Assembly: GCF_001650695.1 (NCBI RefSeq)
Contig: NZ_LWQS01000038.1
Location: 248,001 to 312,000, forward strand
DNA: 64,000 nt
Origin: Chloroflexus islandicus
Lineage (GTDB): Bacteria > Chloroflexota > Chloroflexia > Chloroflexales > Chloroflexaceae
Direction of reading: 5' to 3'
The translations under genes were made by a program, and so were the position numbers. Position 1 is the first letter of the stretch. Each line of letters opens with the position of its first letter. Positions 62,265-64,000 of this stretch are shown piece after piece. The notes beneath the pieces are model-generated. The model saw only the letters and a program-made list of their open reading frames with translations. It had not been told where the DNA came from and did no database searches.

Positions 62265-63177
62265 GCACGCTATGGTAGATGTTATTGCTTTTGGCAATCC
62301 GGTGTACGACGAGATTATCACGCCAGTAGTGCGCACCGAAGGGCGCGTGCTGTCGGGGTGTTCGACCAACGCCTGTCTGGCCCTCAGCCGGCTTGGCCGC
62401 GCCACCGCACTGGTGGGACGGGTGGGGCCTGATTACCTTGACCGGTTTCAGTCTGATCTAGTGCGCTACGGGATTGCGCCGTTTGTGGAATTAGCTTCCC
62501 AGACCGGCGGCTTTAAGCTGGTGTACGATCATCGCGGTGATCGCACGCTCGATGTGCTTGGCGTGGCTGAACCGATTACTGCTGTGCCGGCAGCCGTCGC
62601 CACTGCTAGAGCAGTCATTGTAGGCCCGATTTTGCAAGAGACGCCGCTCGCGTTGATCCAAGCCATCCGCTCCCAGACCGATGCGCCAATCGTGCTTGAT
62701 CCACAAGGTTTGCTGCGCCGGTTTGGCGCCGATGGCCGGATCGAGCACTTTTTACCGGATGAATTCGCTGCGATCGCGCCGCTGTGCCACGTGATCAAGG
62801 CCAATGAAGTGGAAACCAAAGTCATTACCGGGATTGATCCGCGGATCGATCCGGTGCTGGCGGCGCGGCGGTTGCGCGAAACCGGCTGCGCGATTGCGAT
62901 TGTCACCATCGCCGAAGCCGGTTCGCAGATTGATGATGGTGAACGCTCGATCGCAATCCCGGCTTACGCAACCGATGCCCGCGACCCGACCGGCGCCGGC
63001 GATACGTATATGGCCGGCTTCTTGCACGCCTACCTCACCGATCCGCGTGATCTCTTCCGGGCCGGCTGCACCGGCGCGGCGACGGCCTCGATCTGGATTG
63101 AGCATACCGGCCCTGATGCGCCGATCACGCTGGCCGAAGTGGAGCGGCGGACGTCCGCTCTGCTATCACAGCATTGA
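62257..63177 (+). CDS. PfkB-family carbohydrate/nucleoside kinase
   Basis: The 306-residue protein is a ribokinase-type enzyme with GCSTNACLALSRLG near the N-terminus and the catalytic signature DARDPTGAGDTYMAGF. The anion-hole GAGD and base Asp are intact. The sugar substrate cannot be read from the sequence. It overlaps parB by 8 bp, so it is in the same transcript. The ATG at 62257 or the one five codons later may be used. Confidence 0.9.
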   Translation: MAKHAMVDVIAFGNPVYDEIITPVVRTEGRVLSGCSTNACLALSRLGRATALVGRVGPDYLDRFQSDLVRYGIAPFVELASQTGGFKLVYDHRGDRTLDVLGVAEPITAVPAAVATARAVIVGPILQETPLALIQAIRSQTDAPIVLDPQGLLRRFGADGRIEHFLPDEFAAIAPLCHVIKANEVETKVITGIDPRIDPVLAARRLRETGCAIAIVTIAEAGSQIDDGERSIAIPAYATDARDPTGAGDTYMAGFLHAYLTDPRDLFRAGCTGAATASIWIEHTGPDAPITLAEVERRTSALLSQH

Positions 63178-63239
63178 TAATGGCAAGGTCTGATGGAATG
63201 AACGCTTCAGTCATTGCCCTAGCTAAAGGATGAACGTCA

Positions 63240-63878
63240 ATGATGCCGTTGCTTGCCCGCTTTCGCCAGTTCTACGAACAGGCCTCCTTGCCGCTTGGCC
63301 ATTTCTGTACCCGTCTGGGAATCCATCCCAATATGCTGACCTATCTGAGCCTCGTGTTCAGTATTTTGGCTGGGTATCTCCTCTCGCAACGCGCCTTCCT
63401 CTGGGGAGTGGTTGCTATCTTGCTGATGGGTCTGGCTGATGTCCTCGATGGTGCGACGGCGCGCGCCAGTGGCAAGGCGAGCGAGTACGGGACGGTGCTT
63501 GATCACGTGACCGATCGCTATGCCGAGGCGTTTGTGATGGGCGGTTTGATGCTCTCTGGCGTGGTGGCGCCAGTGTGGGCGTTGTTTGCGATCTTTGGCA
63601 TGGTGATGGCAAGCTACGTGCGTGCCCGCGCAGAAGCGACCGGTAAATTGGCTTCGTGCAATGTCGGCTTTGCTGGCCGGCAAGAAAAGCTCGGTCTGCT
63701 CTTGTTCGGCTTGGTAGTCATGCCGTTCTTTCCCGACCTGCCGATCCTTGAATGGGCCGTGATCGCTGTCGGGGTCGCCTCGCATATTACCGCCGTGCAG
63801 CGGCTGCTCTATACACGCCAGATGCTGGTGGGCTCGGCCCGTGATCGAAAATTGCGCAAGGAATCAGGAGTTGCCTAA
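63240..63878 (+). CDS. CDP-alcohol phosphatidyltransferase
   Basis: The 212-residue membrane protein carries a complete CDP-OH motif, D-x2-DG-x2-AR-x8-G-x3-D-x3-D, in DVLDGATARASGKASEYG and the following TVLDHVTD. Five or six helices are predicted. Such enzymes make phosphatidylglycerol phosphate, phosphatidylinositol phosphate or related lipids; which one is open. RBS AAAGGATG precedes the start. It continues the plus-strand series after the PfkB gene with 62 bp between. Confidence 0.92.
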   Translation: MMPLLARFRQFYEQASLPLGHFCTRLGIHPNMLTYLSLVFSILAGYLLSQRAFLWGVVAILLMGLADVLDGATARASGKASEYGTVLDHVTDRYAEAFVMGGLMLSGVVAPVWALFAIFGMVMASYVRARAEATGKLASCNVGFAGRQEKLGLLLFGLVVMPFFPDLPILEWAVIAVGVASHITAVQRLLYTRQMLVGSARDRKLRKESGVA

Positions 63879-63899
63879 TTCACCGCTTACGAGGTTGCT

Positions 63900-64000
63900 A
63901 TGTCACTGTCAGAAGCCGAAGTTCGCCACGTCGCTCGCCTCGCCCGCATTGCCCTGTCCGATGAAGAGATTGCGGTGATGCGGGCCCAGCTCTCGGCGAT
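63900..64000 (+). CDS. gatC: Asp-tRNA(Asn)/Glu-tRNA(Gln) amidotransferase subunit C (start only)
   Basis: The last 101 bases encode MSLSEAEVRHVARLARIALS and DEEIAVMRAQLSA, the typical N-terminus of GatC, the small scaffold of the GatCAB amidotransferase. GAGG lies 6 bases before the ATG. The gene runs off the window, 21 bp after the phosphatidyltransferase. Confidence 0.9.
   Translation, partial: MSLSEAEVRHVARLARIALSDEEIAVMRAQLSA

Overview
This window looks like a chromosomal segment of a Chloroflexota bacterium, most likely a filamentous anoxygenic phototroph of the Chloroflexus/Chloroflexales type. The grounds are high GC, a CrtI-type carotenoid desaturase, a Trp T-box before a TrpB2-type synthase, SulP-STAS-rhodanese fusions, and many GC-rich palindromic intergenic repeats. 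The taxon is inferred from gene families; no database search was possible.

Layout. 1-4 kb: the end of a C45 acyltransferase, then a PP2C phosphatase-mutL pair on the minus strand. 4-11 kb: an M14 carboxypeptidase, a broken and an intact copy of a 14-repeat surface protein, an AT-richer orphan gene, and a 285-bp tandem repeat field. 11-17 kb: a GIDE-domain membrane protein, a small helical protein, a 2H phosphoesterase and a CUT1 sugar ABC operon without its ATPase. 17.9-23.6 kb: a solute-binding-like protein, its paralogue fused to a von Willebrand A domain, a membrane coiled-coil protein, and a histidine kinase with its response regulator. 25-30.9 kb: an overlapping operon of a HisRS/HisZ-like protein, a degenerate creatininase, long-form hisG and purM, then purC and a GlsB-type protein. 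31-34.4 kb: a secreted clan-A glycosidase and a GT-C glycosyltransferase. 35-41 kb: two tandem SulP-STAS-rhodanese genes separated by a 63-bp repeat array, a divergent glpX and tRNA-Arg(GCG). 41.8-49.5 kb: ogt, trpE, trpS, a secreted glycosidase, T-box-controlled trpB and a YbjN protein. 50.6-57 kb: crtI, cheW, DUF429, a CPBP protease, MgtC/DUF4010, an isoprenylcysteine-methyltransferase-like gene, ruvA and xpt.

57.6-64 kb carries the marks of a replication origin. Eight DnaA-box-like sites, two of them perfect, lie within 290 bp, followed by a BFN nuclease gene, an M23 peptidase, a perfect parS overlapping the start of parA, then parB, a PfkB kinase, a CDP-alcohol phosphatidyltransferase and the start of gatC. 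All genes from 58.7 kb onward run away from this site. dnaA is not in the window.

Intergenic DNA is dominated by several repeat families: CATTGCGAG/GAAGCAATC units, CCCTCACCCCCAGCCCC composite units, a GCGGCAGTT/AACTGCCGC hairpin, GTAGGG-type palindromes and GCGGGCCAGCGGCCCGC. No transposase, integrase or CRISPR array was seen. The least ordinary gene sets are the vWA/solute-binding cluster, the his/pur operon with two degenerate enzymes, and the SulP pair with its start-codon-bearing repeat array.
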